Shown here: piece by piece, positions 7,945 through 16,127 of the stretch
How the letters are laid out: each line of letters begins with the position of its first letter
Position numbering within the stretch: the stretch's first letter is position 1
Assembly: GCA_965196605.1 (NCBI GenBank)
Contig: CBDAKK010000004.1
Coordinates: 1 to 64,000, forward strand
DNA from: CBDAKK01 sp965196605
Lineage (GTDB): Bacteria; Spirochaetota; Spirochaetia; WTKD01; G963693115
DNA: 64,000 bases
Direction: 5' to 3'
Notes under the pieces: model-generated
The model's input: the letters and a program-made list of their open reading frames with translations, nothing else
Database searches by the model: none
What the model was told of the DNA's origin: nothing
Made by a program: the position numbers and the translations under genes

Positions 7945-8400
7945 CTATCGCTTTTGGTATTCAGAAACCTTGTCTTTGTTTACTTCGCGGTATCGCTTTT
8001 GGTATTCAGAAATCTTGTCTTTGTTTGCTTCGTAGTATCGCTTTTTGCATTCAAAGACCTTGTCTTTGTTTACTTCGCGGTATCGCTTTTGGTATTCAAA
8101 GACCTTGTCTTTGTTTACTTCGCGGTATCGCTTTTGGTATTCAGAAATCTTGTCTTTGTTTGCTTCGTAGTATCGCTTTTTGCATTCAGAAACCTTGTCT
8201 TTGTTTGCTTCGCGGTATTGCTTGCCGCGTTCAGAAATCTTGTCTTTGTTTGCTTCGCGGTATCGCTTGCTGTATTCGCGAACCTTGTCTTTCTTACCTA
8301 ACCTCTTGCGTTGCATATACGCAAGTAACTGTTCAGTTCTTGTGCATGCATCACGATACATTTCTTTCCGTAGCATGCCTTTTGGTGTATGCCCCGACAT
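7945..8400 (-). CDS. Charged tandem-repeat protein
   Basis: 151 residues. After about 37 residues the protein is built of 15-residue repeats with the pattern KDK-(V/I)-x-E-x-x-K-(R/Q)-Y-x-E-x-N, about seven and a half copies, ending in the middle of a unit at a TAG. Such lysine/tyrosine helical repeats precede HNH nuclease domains in many phage proteins, but no HNH domain is present. It may be a truncated remnant or an independent repeat protein. It is the last gene before the early terminator. Function unknown. Confidence 0.55.
   Translation of the reverse strand: MSGHTPKGMLRKEMYRDACTRTEQLLAYMQRKRLGKKDKVREYSKRYREANKDKISERGKQYREANKDKVSECKKRYYEANKDKISEYQKRYREVNKDKVFEYQKRYREVNKDKVFECKKRYYEANKDKISEYQKRYREVNKDKVSEYQKR
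7950..8297. repeat. 45-bp tandem repeats inside the repeat-protein gene
   Basis: About 7.6 units of 45 bp, each containing the core CTTGTCTTTGTTT followed by RCTTCG (plus-strand reading). Units differ at a few positions but keep frame, so copy number can change without breaking the gene. Confidence 0.9.
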
Positions 8401-8409
8401 TATTGCTCC

Positions 8410-8811
8410 TTATAGTTTTTTCAATGCAAGAATAACGTTACTCGCCAGCTGCTTAGAAAGCCATCGCGGATGGTTCACCTGCGCTACACGCTCAATAAAT
8501 TTATACAGCGCATCATCAGAAGTATTCCGTGCTCGCGCCCTCCACAACACCTCTATCTTACGCCGTTGCTTAATCGTGCATCCCCATGCCACCTCATCTT
8601 GCCCCGAAGTACACTTGCGTTCTTGCGGACTCTTATACCCCAGTTTCTCAAACGCTTTCATTACCGATCTGAATTGTGCGAGTCTCCGTAGCTCACTCGC
8701 ACTCGACACTCCCGCTGATGCATACAACAACACCCGATACTCATCATCGTTCATGCACAGTTGCTTCTTCGCTATGTGTATCACCGCAACATGCTTTCTT
8801 TCTATGCTCAA
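8410..8811 (-). CDS. GemA-like regulator (DUF1018, Mu gp16)
   Basis: About 133 residues with VAVIHIAKKQLCMNDDEYR, LLYASAGVSSASELR and KAFEKLGYKSPQ near the N-terminus, the DUF1018/GemA signature, and a basic C-terminal part. In Mu, gemA/mor products modulate host transcription and the switch to middle genes. I prefer the TTG at 8811, which overlaps the Mor-like stop as TTGA and follows a G-run; a GTG at 8841 is the alternative. It is co-transcribed with the Mor-like gene. Confidence 0.8.
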   Translation of the reverse strand: MSIERKHVAVIHIAKKQLCMNDDEYRVLLYASAGVSSASELRRLAQFRSVMKAFEKLGYKSPQERKCTSGQDEVAWGCTIKQRRKIEVLWRARARNTSDDALYKFIERVAQVNHPRWLSKQLASNVILALKKL

Positions 8812-9134
8812 AACAACCCCCCTGGCTCCGGCTCTAAACACGCTTCATGTCTGCGCCCCTTATGCCTCTTCACCGCCCTGTATATTGCACCCTCACTCAT
8901 CCCAAACTTCACCACAAGCTCACTGACCTCAACACCACTATCCACAAATTCCCACAGCTCCCTGTCTCTCTCCTCATGAAACGCTTCATTCCCATGCGCG
9001 CTTCTCGGAAAATATACTTGCCGTCCACCCAAATACCCACACAACACATCCAGTATTTTCTCTGCCTCTGGCCCCTCATATCCACAACCTTGCAACACTT
9101 CCATCAATTCTTCTATCAACTGCGGTTTGCTCAT
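8808..9134 (-). CDS. Mor/C-family transcription activator
   Basis: About 108 residues from the ATG at 9134, which follows GAGGAGGGATGCA. The family pattern is clear: an N-terminal helix, GYLGGRQVYFPRS, then RDRELWEFVDSGVEVSELVV and KFGMSEGAIYRAVKRH, the helix-turn-helix of Mor/C proteins. In Mu, Mor activates the middle promoter and C the late promoters by binding dyads near -35. Only one such gene is visible here, so it may do both jobs. Its likely targets are the AATAAC-N4-GTTATT dyads at 7808 and 28558. The 9135-9226 stretch upstream has inverted repeats (CTATG-G-CATAG; CACGC/GCGTG) but no clear promoter. Confidence 0.88.
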   Translation of the reverse strand: MSKPQLIEELMEVLQGCGYEGPEAEKILDVLCGYLGGRQVYFPRSAHGNEAFHEERDRELWEFVDSGVEVSELVVKFGMSEGAIYRAVKRHKGRRHEACLEPEPGGLF

Positions 9135-9226
9135 TGCATCCCTCCTCACACTATGCCATAGCACACGCTAGCACGCGTGTTTTTATGTACCTTCCTCATA
9201 TCCCTACAATCTATGCCATTCATCAC

Positions 9227-10012
9227 TTACGCTCCATATAACCCGTATATTCGCATCATTTCTCGCCCGCTCCTCACAAGCTCATAAGAGACACTCATAA
9301 CTTTCATATCTCCAATCCCGCGCTTCTGCCCATCTTCTAACGCTACTACATCTCCCGGCGTAACCGCATACCGCGCTCTAACTTCCATTCCACCCTCGCA
9401 ATCTATACTCACAACATCTTCATTGCTTATTGCTATCCGTCTCCCTACACGCCGCTTCACTCCAAACTCCAACACATTCTCTACATCCCAATACCACACC
9501 AAGTCTTCTTCTCCTCGAATCATATCTATCAACACATCAAATATTGCTCCTACCCTCGTATCTTCTGCAAAATGCCATCGCTTCAATTTCGCATCAATCA
9601 CGCTCTCTTCATTAAGCTGAACTCCATGCTCCTTACATATCTCCCGCAATATCTCCAACACCGTAATATCCCACACTTCTCGCTTCTTATATACTTCCCG
9701 CAATACCCTCACCCCCATGCTTAACCGCACCAACCCCACCTGCTCGTACTTGCTAAACACCTTATTCGTAACATCGCCCACATACACCACCTGCCCACCA
9801 ACTTCCACTCGCACTACGTCTCCTACATTCACTCGCCTCGATGCTTTCAAAGCACGCGTTTCTTTACTCTCTCCTGCCTCCTCATGTTCTTCCACCGTTC
9901 TCAAACTACACGTCCCAAACGCTCCGCATACTACCTGTCCTTCGCTCCATGATATCTCCGTATCTCCCTTCATAACACGAACCACCGACTGTCGTATCTG
10001 CAATGCTTCCAT
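9227..10012 (-). CDS. Baseplate hub-like (late control D type) protein in the early region
   Basis: 261 residues. RRVNVGDVVRVEVGGQVVYV followed by an ILREICKEHGVQLNEESV-type segment resembles the beta-barrel and helical parts of late control D / baseplate hub proteins (P2 gpD, T4 gp27). Near the C-terminus is ARYAVTPGDVVALEDGQKR, which fits the same fold. Such proteins belong to tail modules, yet this one lies between the DUF4406-like gene and the Mor-like gene. The resemblance is weak and by eye; another beta-rich protein is possible. Its ATG follows the previous stop by one base with GGAGATGAG as RBS. Confidence 0.4.
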   Translation of the reverse strand: MEALQIRQSVVRVMKGDTEISWSEGQVVCGAFGTCSLRTVEEHEEAGESKETRALKASRRVNVGDVVRVEVGGQVVYVGDVTNKVFSKYEQVGLVRLSMGVRVLREVYKKREVWDITVLEILREICKEHGVQLNEESVIDAKLKRWHFAEDTRVGAIFDVLIDMIRGEEDLVWYWDVENVLEFGVKRRVGRRIAISNEDVVSIDCEGGMEVRARYAVTPGDVVALEDGQKRGIGDMKVMSVSYELVRSGREMMRIYGLYGA

Positions 10013-10013
10013 C

Positions 10014-10334
10014 TCATCTCCAAAACCGTACCGTGCGATACCAGCATTCTACCGTCTCTACCTGCATCCCCAGCGTATACGCAAGCTGCTCCTCTATGCG
10101 TGCTCCCCTGCTCTCGCGCCACCCATCAAGTAACGCAACTCCATCCGCTTCTCGCATCATAGTCGCAATATCTAACCGCATGCACGCCAACCAGTCCCCG
10201 TGATCCTTATGCTCAAGTGTAGTCGGGTTTATCACCCCATACCCCGCACTCCGTAGCTTCGCTTCCACTTCCGCAAACCGCTCTTTATAATCAACTATTC
10301 CCGTAATCGGCCCCGCCATATACAACCTCATCAT
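10014..10334 (-). CDS. DUF4406 / deoxyribosyltransferase-like protein
   Basis: 106 residues. MRLYMAGPITGIVDYKERF at the N-terminus, with later YGVINPTTLEHKDHGDW and MMREADGVALLDGWRESRGA, is the diagnostic pattern of DUF4406, related to nucleoside 2-deoxyribosyltransferases (Y-x-A-G-P nucleotide loop; D-G-V-A-L-L-D-G-W segment). These small proteins are common in phage early regions and may act in nucleotide salvage or DNA modification. Activity is not shown. It sits in the coupled early operon. Confidence 0.75.
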   Translation of the reverse strand: MMRLYMAGPITGIVDYKERFAEVEAKLRSAGYGVINPTTLEHKDHGDWLACMRLDIATMMREADGVALLDGWRESRGARIEEQLAYTLGMQVETVECWYRTVRFWR

Positions 10335-10336
10335 AA

Positions 10337-10966
10337 TTACCCCGAAAAATTCATATTCACATGAACATATTCATCGTGCTCATTTCGCTTATGAAACCGC
10401 ATGTACTCTTTACTACTTACCACTTGTATGCTGCCTGTAATAATACGCATTGCCCTCTCCCACTTCTCATCCACTATCTTTACATTCTTCAACTTAACAA
10501 CTTCACGTACGCTCACGTTACCTTTCTCATCCATCGCAAACGCACTCTCAACCAACGCCTGTAAGTTCTTATTCGCTCCTTTCGCAAACTCCCTCAAGCA
10601 TTCATACACCAAAGTCCGCGCCACTTCAAGCTCTTCCGTAAACGCCATCCGCTCACCTATCGCTCGTTGTACCCGTATGCTTCCATCAAAACTTGTAAGC
10701 ACCACATTTCCTTTTGTACCCCCTAGTTTCACTCCATGCAACTCGCCACTTTCTGCAATAAACCTTGCAATCTCATCTAACGCTTCCTGCCGAAACGCTT
10801 GGTTTTGCTCATGCAATGCTTCTGCTCTCTTATACAGCTTCTTCACCAACGCATCACGTTTCAAATCAAGTGGCTTCACATTCTTCTTGTTCACCAAGTT
10901 ACCCTTGCCATCTACCATGTACCCTACAGGCACTTCCATTCCTTTCTTTTCATGTACTTCACCCAT
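10337..10966 (-). CDS. DUF3164-like early protein
   Basis: About 209 residues from the ATG at 10966, which follows AAAAAGGAGCAATAAG. It begins MGEVHEKKGMEVPVGYMVDG and continues GKGNLVNKKNVKPLDLKRDA, then FAMDEKGNVSVREVVKLKN and WERAMRIITGSIQVVSSKEY. This arrangement matches DUF3164, a family found next to transposition genes in Mu-like phages and of unknown biochemical role. The overlap with the preceding gene suggests translational coupling. Confidence 0.75.
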   Translation of the reverse strand: MGEVHEKKGMEVPVGYMVDGKGNLVNKKNVKPLDLKRDALVKKLYKRAEALHEQNQAFRQEALDEIARFIAESGELHGVKLGGTKGNVVLTSFDGSIRVQRAIGERMAFTEELEVARTLVYECLREFAKGANKNLQALVESAFAMDEKGNVSVREVVKLKNVKIVDEKWERAMRIITGSIQVVSSKEYMRFHKRNEHDEYVHVNMNFSG

Positions 10967-10967
10967 C

Positions 10968-11321
10968 TTATTGCTCCTTTTTCTCTCCATATGCTTTGCA
11001 CGCTTCCTCTATATCATGCCTAAAATCTGAAAGTTCATCTGATAATCCCGAATACAAAACTTCTTTACCATCGCCCCTCAATCTTATTTCTATCGAAAAA
11101 TCTTCAGCATCTTCGGTACAATCGTTAAACGACACATCTCTAATACTTACATCGACTTCTATCCTATATTCCTCTTTAATATACTCTTCAATTCTTGTTT
11201 CTGTTACTCTCACCTCGCCACTTCTGTAAGCAAAATTTTCTCTCACGCTTTTAATTTCATTCAAAAGTTCTTCTCCTATATCCCTATGTCCTTCTTCCAA
11301 TATTTCTTGTAAATTACTCAT
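10968..11321 (-). CDS. Hypothetical acidic early protein
   Basis: 117 residues, strongly acidic, with an N-terminal helix (LQEILEEGHRDIGEELLNEI) and alternating charged strands (YRIEVDVSIRDVSFNDCTED, FSIEIRLRGDGKEVLY). I do not recognise a family. The ATG overlaps the upstream stop as ATGA and follows GGAGGCATGAG. DNA-mimic or inhibitor roles are known for acidic phage proteins, but nothing here proves one. Confidence 0.65.
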   Translation of the reverse strand: MSNLQEILEEGHRDIGEELLNEIKSVRENFAYRSGEVRVTETRIEEYIKEEYRIEVDVSIRDVSFNDCTEDAEDFSIEIRLRGDGKEVLYSGLSDELSDFRHDIEEACKAYGEKKEQ

Positions 11322-11533
11322 CTCATGCCTCCATCTAAATGTATTCTCTTTGCACTCTTTATTCGCTCCTCAAGCACCCTCATTTCCCCATACGCCTTGC
11401 GTACCTGCGCCATCCGAACACGCTCGCTCTGCGTTTCATCCAATGCACAAAACAATGCATCCCTCACTTTCTCCACTGCCAGCTTCATCTCTTTTACCGG
11501 CTCTCCACTCATATACCCATATACAATTTGCAT
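11318..11533 (-). CDS. Hypothetical small helical protein
   Basis: 71 residues predicted to be nearly all helix (VKEMKLAVEKVRDALFCALD, VRMAQVRKAYGEMRVLEERI). The start follows GGGGGAGTAT and the stop overlaps the next gene. It lies directly after the MuB-like gene. No family recognised. Confidence 0.6.
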   Translation of the reverse strand: MQIVYGYMSGEPVKEMKLAVEKVRDALFCALDETQSERVRMAQVRKAYGEMRVLEERIKSAKRIHLDGGMR

Positions 11534-11542
11534 ATACTCCCC

Positions 11543-12676
11543 CTACAAACTTTTTATTATTCCCGCATCGATCTTGCTTGCTCCTACTTCGCTCGCTACA
11601 TTCAATGCTTTTTTACACACATTATTAAGTGTCAACGGATACGCTAGACTATACGTCTTCGCATTCACGCTCTGCCGTAACAACACTTCTCGCATCGCAT
11701 CCCCAACGTCTTTCTCCGCAATATCGCTCCACTTCACACCCACGCGATCAAACTTAAGCTCAAAATATTTCTCTATATCTCCGACCCTATCAAGCGGGCG
11801 TAACTGTGCTACCTCTATCCTGCGGATAACTTCCCGCGCATCATAGTTCCGCCCCTCATCCAACTGATACCGCATCTCTGGCTGACCAATCACTATAATG
11901 CTTAACAGCTTTGTAAATCCGTCCTCCATCTCCCAAAATCGTTTCAAATACTTCAATGTCTGCACCGCCAAGTCGTGCGCTTCCTCAATAATGAGAACGT
12001 GCTTCTTGCCACTCCGACTACTATGCGTCAATACCTTCTCTATCTGCCTCGCCTTGCCCTCCAAGCTCCGTTTACCCTTCACGCTCGGTGCCACATCCTC
12101 CAATATCGCCTCACATATTCCCTGTGCCGTCAATCGACGTTTGTCTATCGTCTTCGGTTGGATCATTATCACTGGTACGCCCTTCTTCGATAACTCCGCT
12201 ATCAACGCTCGCCGTAGCGTGCTCTTGCCACTCCCGCTCTCGCCTACTACCGCCAAAAAACCTCCATACACCGCTGCCTGCCACATGCTCTGCTTCACAT
12301 ACCGATGCTCGCTACTAATATACACATCTTCTTCACTGCGTACATCCTCTACAAACGGGTCTCCCTTAAACCCAAATTTCTCTCGTGTCATCGCGCTTAT
12401 CATCACGACCTCCTCTTTTATTTTTTCTCTATACCGACTCTCTATAGCCTCTGTATTCTCTTCCCGTATCTCTTCCCACAACGCATGGTACTCCTCTTCC
12501 CCAAGCGTCTTAAACAACACTCTCCCTTTTTCTATAACCTCTTCCTTATTCACTCGCACAGGTACTCGCCCGTGGTTCAATAACCGACTTATCGCACTGC
12601 GCTCTACTCCTACCGCCTCTGCCAATTCTGACACCTGCACCCCAAGCCTATTCATCGCATATCGTATCGCCAGCAT
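11543..12676 (-). CDS. MuB-like transposition ATPase
   Basis: 377 residues. An N-terminal helix-turn-helix at about 13-33 (VSELAEAVGVERSAISRLL) precedes an AAA+ core with Walker A GESGSGKST at 145-153 and Walker B VLIIEEAHD at 227-235, then a sensor-like IVIGQPEM. In Mu, B binds target DNA, selects insertion sites away from the phage itself and activates A. The gene follows the transposase directly with AGGAGATAAAA before its ATG. The HTH plus ExeA/TniB-like AAA layout is typical of MuB homologues outside enterobacteria. Confidence 0.92.
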   Translation of the reverse strand: MLAIRYAMNRLGVQVSELAEAVGVERSAISRLLNHGRVPVRVNKEEVIEKGRVLFKTLGEEEYHALWEEIREENTEAIESRYREKIKEEVVMISAMTREKFGFKGDPFVEDVRSEEDVYISSEHRYVKQSMWQAAVYGGFLAVVGESGSGKSTLRRALIAELSKKGVPVIMIQPKTIDKRRLTAQGICEAILEDVAPSVKGKRSLEGKARQIEKVLTHSSRSGKKHVLIIEEAHDLAVQTLKYLKRFWEMEDGFTKLLSIIVIGQPEMRYQLDEGRNYDAREVIRRIEVAQLRPLDRVGDIEKYFELKFDRVGVKWSDIAEKDVGDAMREVLLRQSVNAKTYSLAYPLTLNNVCKKALNVASEVGASKIDAGIIKSL

Positions 12677-12678
12677 TT

Positions 12679-14445
12679 TTATCTCCTATCCTTACCACTC
12701 GCACCCACCAACGCAGCCGCTCCTATCATCGCAAGCTTCTGCATCGTCTCTATCCCCTCTTCATACCGCTCCTTCATCCCGGTTATCACACGCTCTTCAT
12801 ACTGCTCCTCCACCTCATTCATACCATTCGGATACTTCACTTTAAGCATCTCATATGCCCGCTCATGCCACCACTGCGGATACCGCCTCTTAAAATCTCT
12901 CACTACCTCCACCACACTCTTTCTCACTTCTTCAAAATTTATGCCCTCATTTTCTACTTCTATTACCGATCCTTCTACCCGTGCCGAGCCTCCATACGCT
13001 CCGCCTACCAATAGCTCCCGCGTCTTCAGCCCCTCCAATTCCACTCCCTCAATGCATTTTCTCGCTTCCTCTGCATCGCTTGTTCTCACTCTCTTATACG
13101 CTTCTCCTATCACCGGCGCTGCTACTTCAAATCCCGCTTCATCAAACGCTACCGGCTTTAAATCCGCTTTCACCACACTCCCATTCAACTGGATAACTGC
13201 CACCTGCACCGCTTCCTCGTCCATTATCTTCGGCATCACTTCTACCTTTCCACCACGATACACACCCGGTACTTCCCGTAATGAATATATCCTCCGCTCC
13301 TTCTGCCTCGGGTGCTTATAACTGATACTCAAGTCTCCCCCTACTTTGCGCTTCACCCCTTCATGCGTAAGCAATCCTCGACATACCGCCTCATCAGGTA
13401 ATAGCCGCAACTCCTCCCCACGAATACTCAACCATAACTCACTCCTCACAAGACCCTTCTTGTCCCCTCTCACCATCGCACTCTCAAAATAATCGAGCGT
13501 GTTGTTATTCCATCTACTACAAAACCATTCCACACTCGCATTAAGTTCTTCCACATGCCTCGCGGGACTCCGATGTAGCAAACTTTCAAAATGTCGCTCC
13601 ACCAACCTATTCGCATTCTCTACCTGCCCCTTCGACCTCGGGTTACCCGGCATGTGCATCTTACTCTCCACCTCCAACATTTTCAATGCTCGCTGTACCG
13701 CCCTGCTCGTATTTGCACTCCCCGCATCCCACAGCAATACCTTCGGCACCCCATGCATCACATAACCCTCTATCCTCTTCTTACTCCATGCGTACAACAA
13801 AAAATCCCACATGTTACTCTGTGTCTCTCCGCTCGCCTCGTAATACCGACACACTACACTCCCGCTATAATGATCCGTTAATACATATCGCCACAGCTTC
13901 TTACCGCGCATCCGCTTTGCCGTACCTTCAAACTTATTCCGATGCATCTCCCTCGCATGCATTACCACTTGCTCGCCACCAGGCGTGTAATACAATACAC
14001 ACAAACTCGGATCTACTTCATGTACATGATTAGGATGCAAACTTCGAAGGCGTCTATACGCACCTTCCTTCTGCAAACTCACACCGTCCATGTGCCGCGC
14101 CCTCAACAACTCTCGCAATCTCCCATCGCTTATTCCAACTTCTATACCATTGCTCTCCACAATACTCCGTGCCGTCTTAACGCTCATCGTCTGTACTCCG
14201 TTTTTCTTAACACTCTCCAATAACAACGCAGAAACTTGGTGTAACATTTCCTCGTCAGCCTTCGTGCTCCGTATATCACTTCGCCTCTTCCGCCCGCTCA
14301 CATACCCTACGCGCCCCAGCTCTCGATAACACTTGCCACGTCCCCAGTCAGTCCTCCCCATCATCTCCGCGAGCACCGCGCCCTTATCCTTCGCATTCTC
14401 TATCTCTTCTGCCCACTTCCGCAGTACCGGTATGCTCACGCTCAT
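12679..14445 (-). CDS. MuA-like DDE transposase
   Basis: 588 residues. The catalytic triad is visible as D145 (NHVHEVDPSL), D240 (VLLWDAGSAN) and E276 (SKGQVENANR), with the D-35-E spacing of the retroviral integrase fold. The N-terminal ~120 residues are helical DNA-binding domains. A C-terminal helical tail (PQWWHERAYEMLKVKYP and on) resembles the MuB-contacting end of MuA. The enzyme cuts the phage ends and joins them to target DNA for replicative transposition. It is followed by the MuB-like gene and preceded by a DUF3102-like gene. All catalytic residues are present, so it could still be active. Confidence 0.95.
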   Translation of the reverse strand: MSVSIPVLRKWAEEIENAKDKGAVLAEMMGRTDWGRGKCYRELGRVGYVSGRKRRSDIRSTKADEEMLHQVSALLLESVKKNGVQTMSVKTARSIVESNGIEVGISDGRLRELLRARHMDGVSLQKEGAYRRLRSLHPNHVHEVDPSLCVLYYTPGGEQVVMHAREMHRNKFEGTAKRMRGKKLWRYVLTDHYSGSVVCRYYEASGETQSNMWDFLLYAWSKKRIEGYVMHGVPKVLLWDAGSANTSRAVQRALKMLEVESKMHMPGNPRSKGQVENANRLVERHFESLLHRSPARHVEELNASVEWFCSRWNNNTLDYFESAMVRGDKKGLVRSELWLSIRGEELRLLPDEAVCRGLLTHEGVKRKVGGDLSISYKHPRQKERRIYSLREVPGVYRGGKVEVMPKIMDEEAVQVAVIQLNGSVVKADLKPVAFDEAGFEVAAPVIGEAYKRVRTSDAEEARKCIEGVELEGLKTRELLVGGAYGGSARVEGSVIEVENEGINFEEVRKSVVEVVRDFKRRYPQWWHERAYEMLKVKYPNGMNEVEEQYEERVITGMKERYEEGIETMQKLAMIGAAALVGASGKDRR

Positions 14446-14452
14446 CTCTTAA

Positions 14453-15499
14453 CTACTCGCCTCCTTCTTCGTTTATCATCACTTCAAATTCTCCACCAGT
14501 CCGATACTCGCGTAAGTCAGGATGTACCATCTCTGCCATCGTGTACGGAAACTGCTCACGCATCGCTTCCCAGTCCGTCTCCTTCGTAATCTCCTCTCGA
14601 CTCATGTTGATAGGGTGCCACGGTACCGGTACCCGATGTTTCATTCGCTCCACGAACACCTCTATATTCGCGCGCATCGTATCGCTTGCCCACTGTAGAT
14701 GCATCCCACACAGCGGCAACGCATTCGCTACCCCTTCTCTCGCATCATAATCTTTCGCGCTATATATCTTCTCTATCTTTCCACTCACCGCCCAAAACTG
14801 ACTTATCGCTTCCTGCGCTTGGTTGTATGCCTCCGTGATGTGCTCATTCAATTCATTCGCCCACTTCGCCCAGCCCTCCGGCCTCGTTATCTGCTTCAAG
14901 TCCCGCTCATACTCGTTTATCTTCTTATCCTTGCCCGCCAACAACTGCTCATGCGTCTCCCGCTCCTCTCTCTGCTTCTCTTTCAGCTTCCTCACCTCCG
15001 CTCGCAATTCTCGTGTCGTCATCCTATCCACCTCATCAAGCCTCAAGCCCGCTACACTCCTACCTTGCTCCAACTCGTCCAACACCTCGTCATCCAGCAT
15101 CGATAATTCATATATTTTCGATGGTGTCAAATCGCTCAACGTTGAGCGATTTGATACTTTGGTAGTTGCTTGCATTATTCTTCGTGCAGATTGTTGTGGT
15201 ATTCCTACTCTTTGCAAAGAATTCAAAAACTCTCCATGTGGCTCATGTTCCTTGAGCAACAACAACCGCTTGCCTAGCTCAAACATCGCCTGCGCACTCT
15301 GCCCCATATAAAACTTCGCTTCACTCTCCACCCGTTCCTTGTGATACGCCATCCCGTCTGCATACGCTTCGTCCACCTGCCTCATCTGGTGGGCTATCTG
15401 CCCTCCGCTCTCCCAGTCTCTCGCCAACTTCTCTTCGTCTATGCGTTCTTGCTCTTTCGTCAAACGCCCTACGCGCCTAGCGCCTCTCATTACTGCCAT
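14453..15499 (-). CDS. DUF3102-like early protein
   Basis: 348 residues. Residues about 60-115 (SAQAMFELGKRLLLLKEHEP, then GEFLNSLQRVGIPQQSARRI) resemble DUF3102, which has an HTH-like helical core. A long charged coiled coil follows (about 165-210) and then a helical C-terminal domain. Such proteins occur in phage and plasmid replication regions; the role is unknown. Here it precedes the transposase, unlike Mu. Its own coding sequence carries a perfect 28-bp palindrome at 15127-15154. RBS AAGGAG precedes ATG 15499. Confidence 0.65.
   Translation of the reverse strand: MAVMRGARRVGRLTKEQERIDEEKLARDWESGGQIAHQMRQVDEAYADGMAYHKERVESEAKFYMGQSAQAMFELGKRLLLLKEHEPHGEFLNSLQRVGIPQQSARRIMQATTKVSNRSTLSDLTPSKIYELSMLDDEVLDELEQGRSVAGLRLDEVDRMTTRELRAEVRKLKEKQREERETHEQLLAGKDKKINEYERDLKQITRPEGWAKWANELNEHITEAYNQAQEAISQFWAVSGKIEKIYSAKDYDAREGVANALPLCGMHLQWASDTMRANIEVFVERMKHRVPVPWHPINMSREEITKETDWEAMREQFPYTMAEMVHPDLREYRTGGEFEVMINEEGGE
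15127..15154. repeat. Perfect 28-bp palindrome within a coding region
   Basis: The half-site TCAAATCGCTCAAC is followed without spacer by its exact reverse complement. With one mismatch the symmetry extends to 34 bp. It lies in the DUF3102-like gene (codons for VSNRSTLSDL). It could be an operator for a dimeric protein, a partition-like site, or a strong mRNA hairpin. Confidence 0.85.
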
Positions 15500-15532
15500 A
15501 GTTTTTTTACTCCTTATACATAGTGTTTTTTC

Positions 15533-15835
15533 TTACCGCGTATACCGCGTTTCTAACTCGTCCATTCGCTCCCGCATTCCTTGCAAATCTCGCATCACAG
15601 AAAACGCCATCCGACTTATCTTTGGCGTTACTCGCCATACTCCTTCGTGTTCCGTGTCTGCTTCTACCCAGCCCGCCTCCATCAAGTTCGCTACATCCCG
15701 CGTTACTTTGTCTCTCGATATCTTCACAGCCTCCGCTATATCGCCCGCCTTCATGCCTCGTAAACCCGCCTGCACCAGCGCCCCAAGTACCGCCAACACG
15801 CGCTGCTGACTACTATTCGTATACCCCTCCCTCAT
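15533..15835 (-). CDS. Winged-helix regulator (IclR/MarR-type HTH)
   Basis: 100 residues from the ATG at 15835, which overlaps the upstream stop as ATGA. SSQQRVLAVLGALVQAGLRG, MKAGDIAEAVKISRDKVTRD and VANLMEAGWVEAD form a classic winged helix, followed by a short helical tail. It probably binds DNA and controls early gene expression or replication. Upstream in-frame extensions lack an RBS and run into the previous gene. Confidence 0.75.
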   Translation of the reverse strand: MREGYTNSSQQRVLAVLGALVQAGLRGMKAGDIAEAVKISRDKVTRDVANLMEAGWVEADTEHEGVWRVTPKISRMAFSVMRDLQGMRERMDELETRYTR

Positions 15836-15999
15836 TGCTTGCCTTCCCGTAACCCTATATACGCGTTTGCAAGTTCTATAAACTCTTTGCACAACCTCAA
15901 AACATGCCCCTCCTTGTCTATAAACCCATACCACTCCATCTTTGCAAGTATTTCCTTTTTGTTCATTGTTCTTACGCGTTTGTTATAGCTCACTATCAT
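15832..15999 (-). CDS. Small leader-type protein after C4-like RNA A
   Basis: 55 residues from the ATG at 15999 (MIVSYNKRVRTMNKKEILAK), preceded by AAAGGAGCAAAG. It is coupled to the winged-helix gene by ATGA. Its first residues (MI-V-x-YN-x-x-V) resemble those of the small protein after the second C4-like element (MI-L-x-YN-x-x-V, 19579-19698). This suggests two copies of one RNA-plus-small-gene cassette. In P1 the equivalent position is occupied by icd, the direct target of C4 RNA. Function here is inferred only from that parallel. Confidence 0.55.
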   Translation of the reverse strand: MIVSYNKRVRTMNKKEILAKMEWYGFIDKEGHVLRLCKEFIELANAYIGLREGKQ

Positions 16000-16014
16000 C
16001 TTTGCTCCTTTGTA

Positions 16015-16115
16015 AAACCGAATCCCCGCAAGGGGTGCATCGTAACTATGCGTCTGTTGTGGGAGGGGACACATGCCACCCCCTGCGGCTCCTCGGTACG
16101 CCATATTCATGGCGT
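16015..16115 (-). ncRNA. C4-like antisense RNA candidate A
   Basis: In leftward RNA: a hairpin ACGCCAT-GAAT-ATGGCGT (16115-16098), then ACCGA pairing with TCGGT (16097-16093 with 16021-16017), enclosing CCGCAGGGG pairing with CCCCTTGCGG (one G-U that would be A-C on the other strand). The loop region contains GTCCCCTCCCA (16070-16060). The same plan with compensating base changes occurs at 19722-19811. From memory, phage C4 antisense RNAs share this outline and the pyrimidine-rich anti-Shine-Dalgarno loop. The plus strand also ends in a hairpin with a few T residues, so opposite orientation is not excluded. It sits just before the small gene at 15999. Confidence 0.6.
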
Positions 16116-16127
16116 TTCTTTTCTCTT

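Noticed and set aside
8025..8926. Plus-strand frames opposite the repeat protein and GemA-like gene
   Set aside because: They mirror the 45-bp repeats and have no RBS or family likeness.
16024..16035. Plus-strand hairpin CCCC-GCAA-GGGG as part of a plus-strand small RNA
   Set aside because: The long inner stem has an A-C mismatch on the plus strand but a G-U pair on the minus strand, and the neighbouring genes are leftward, so the minus strand is preferred. Not fully excluded.
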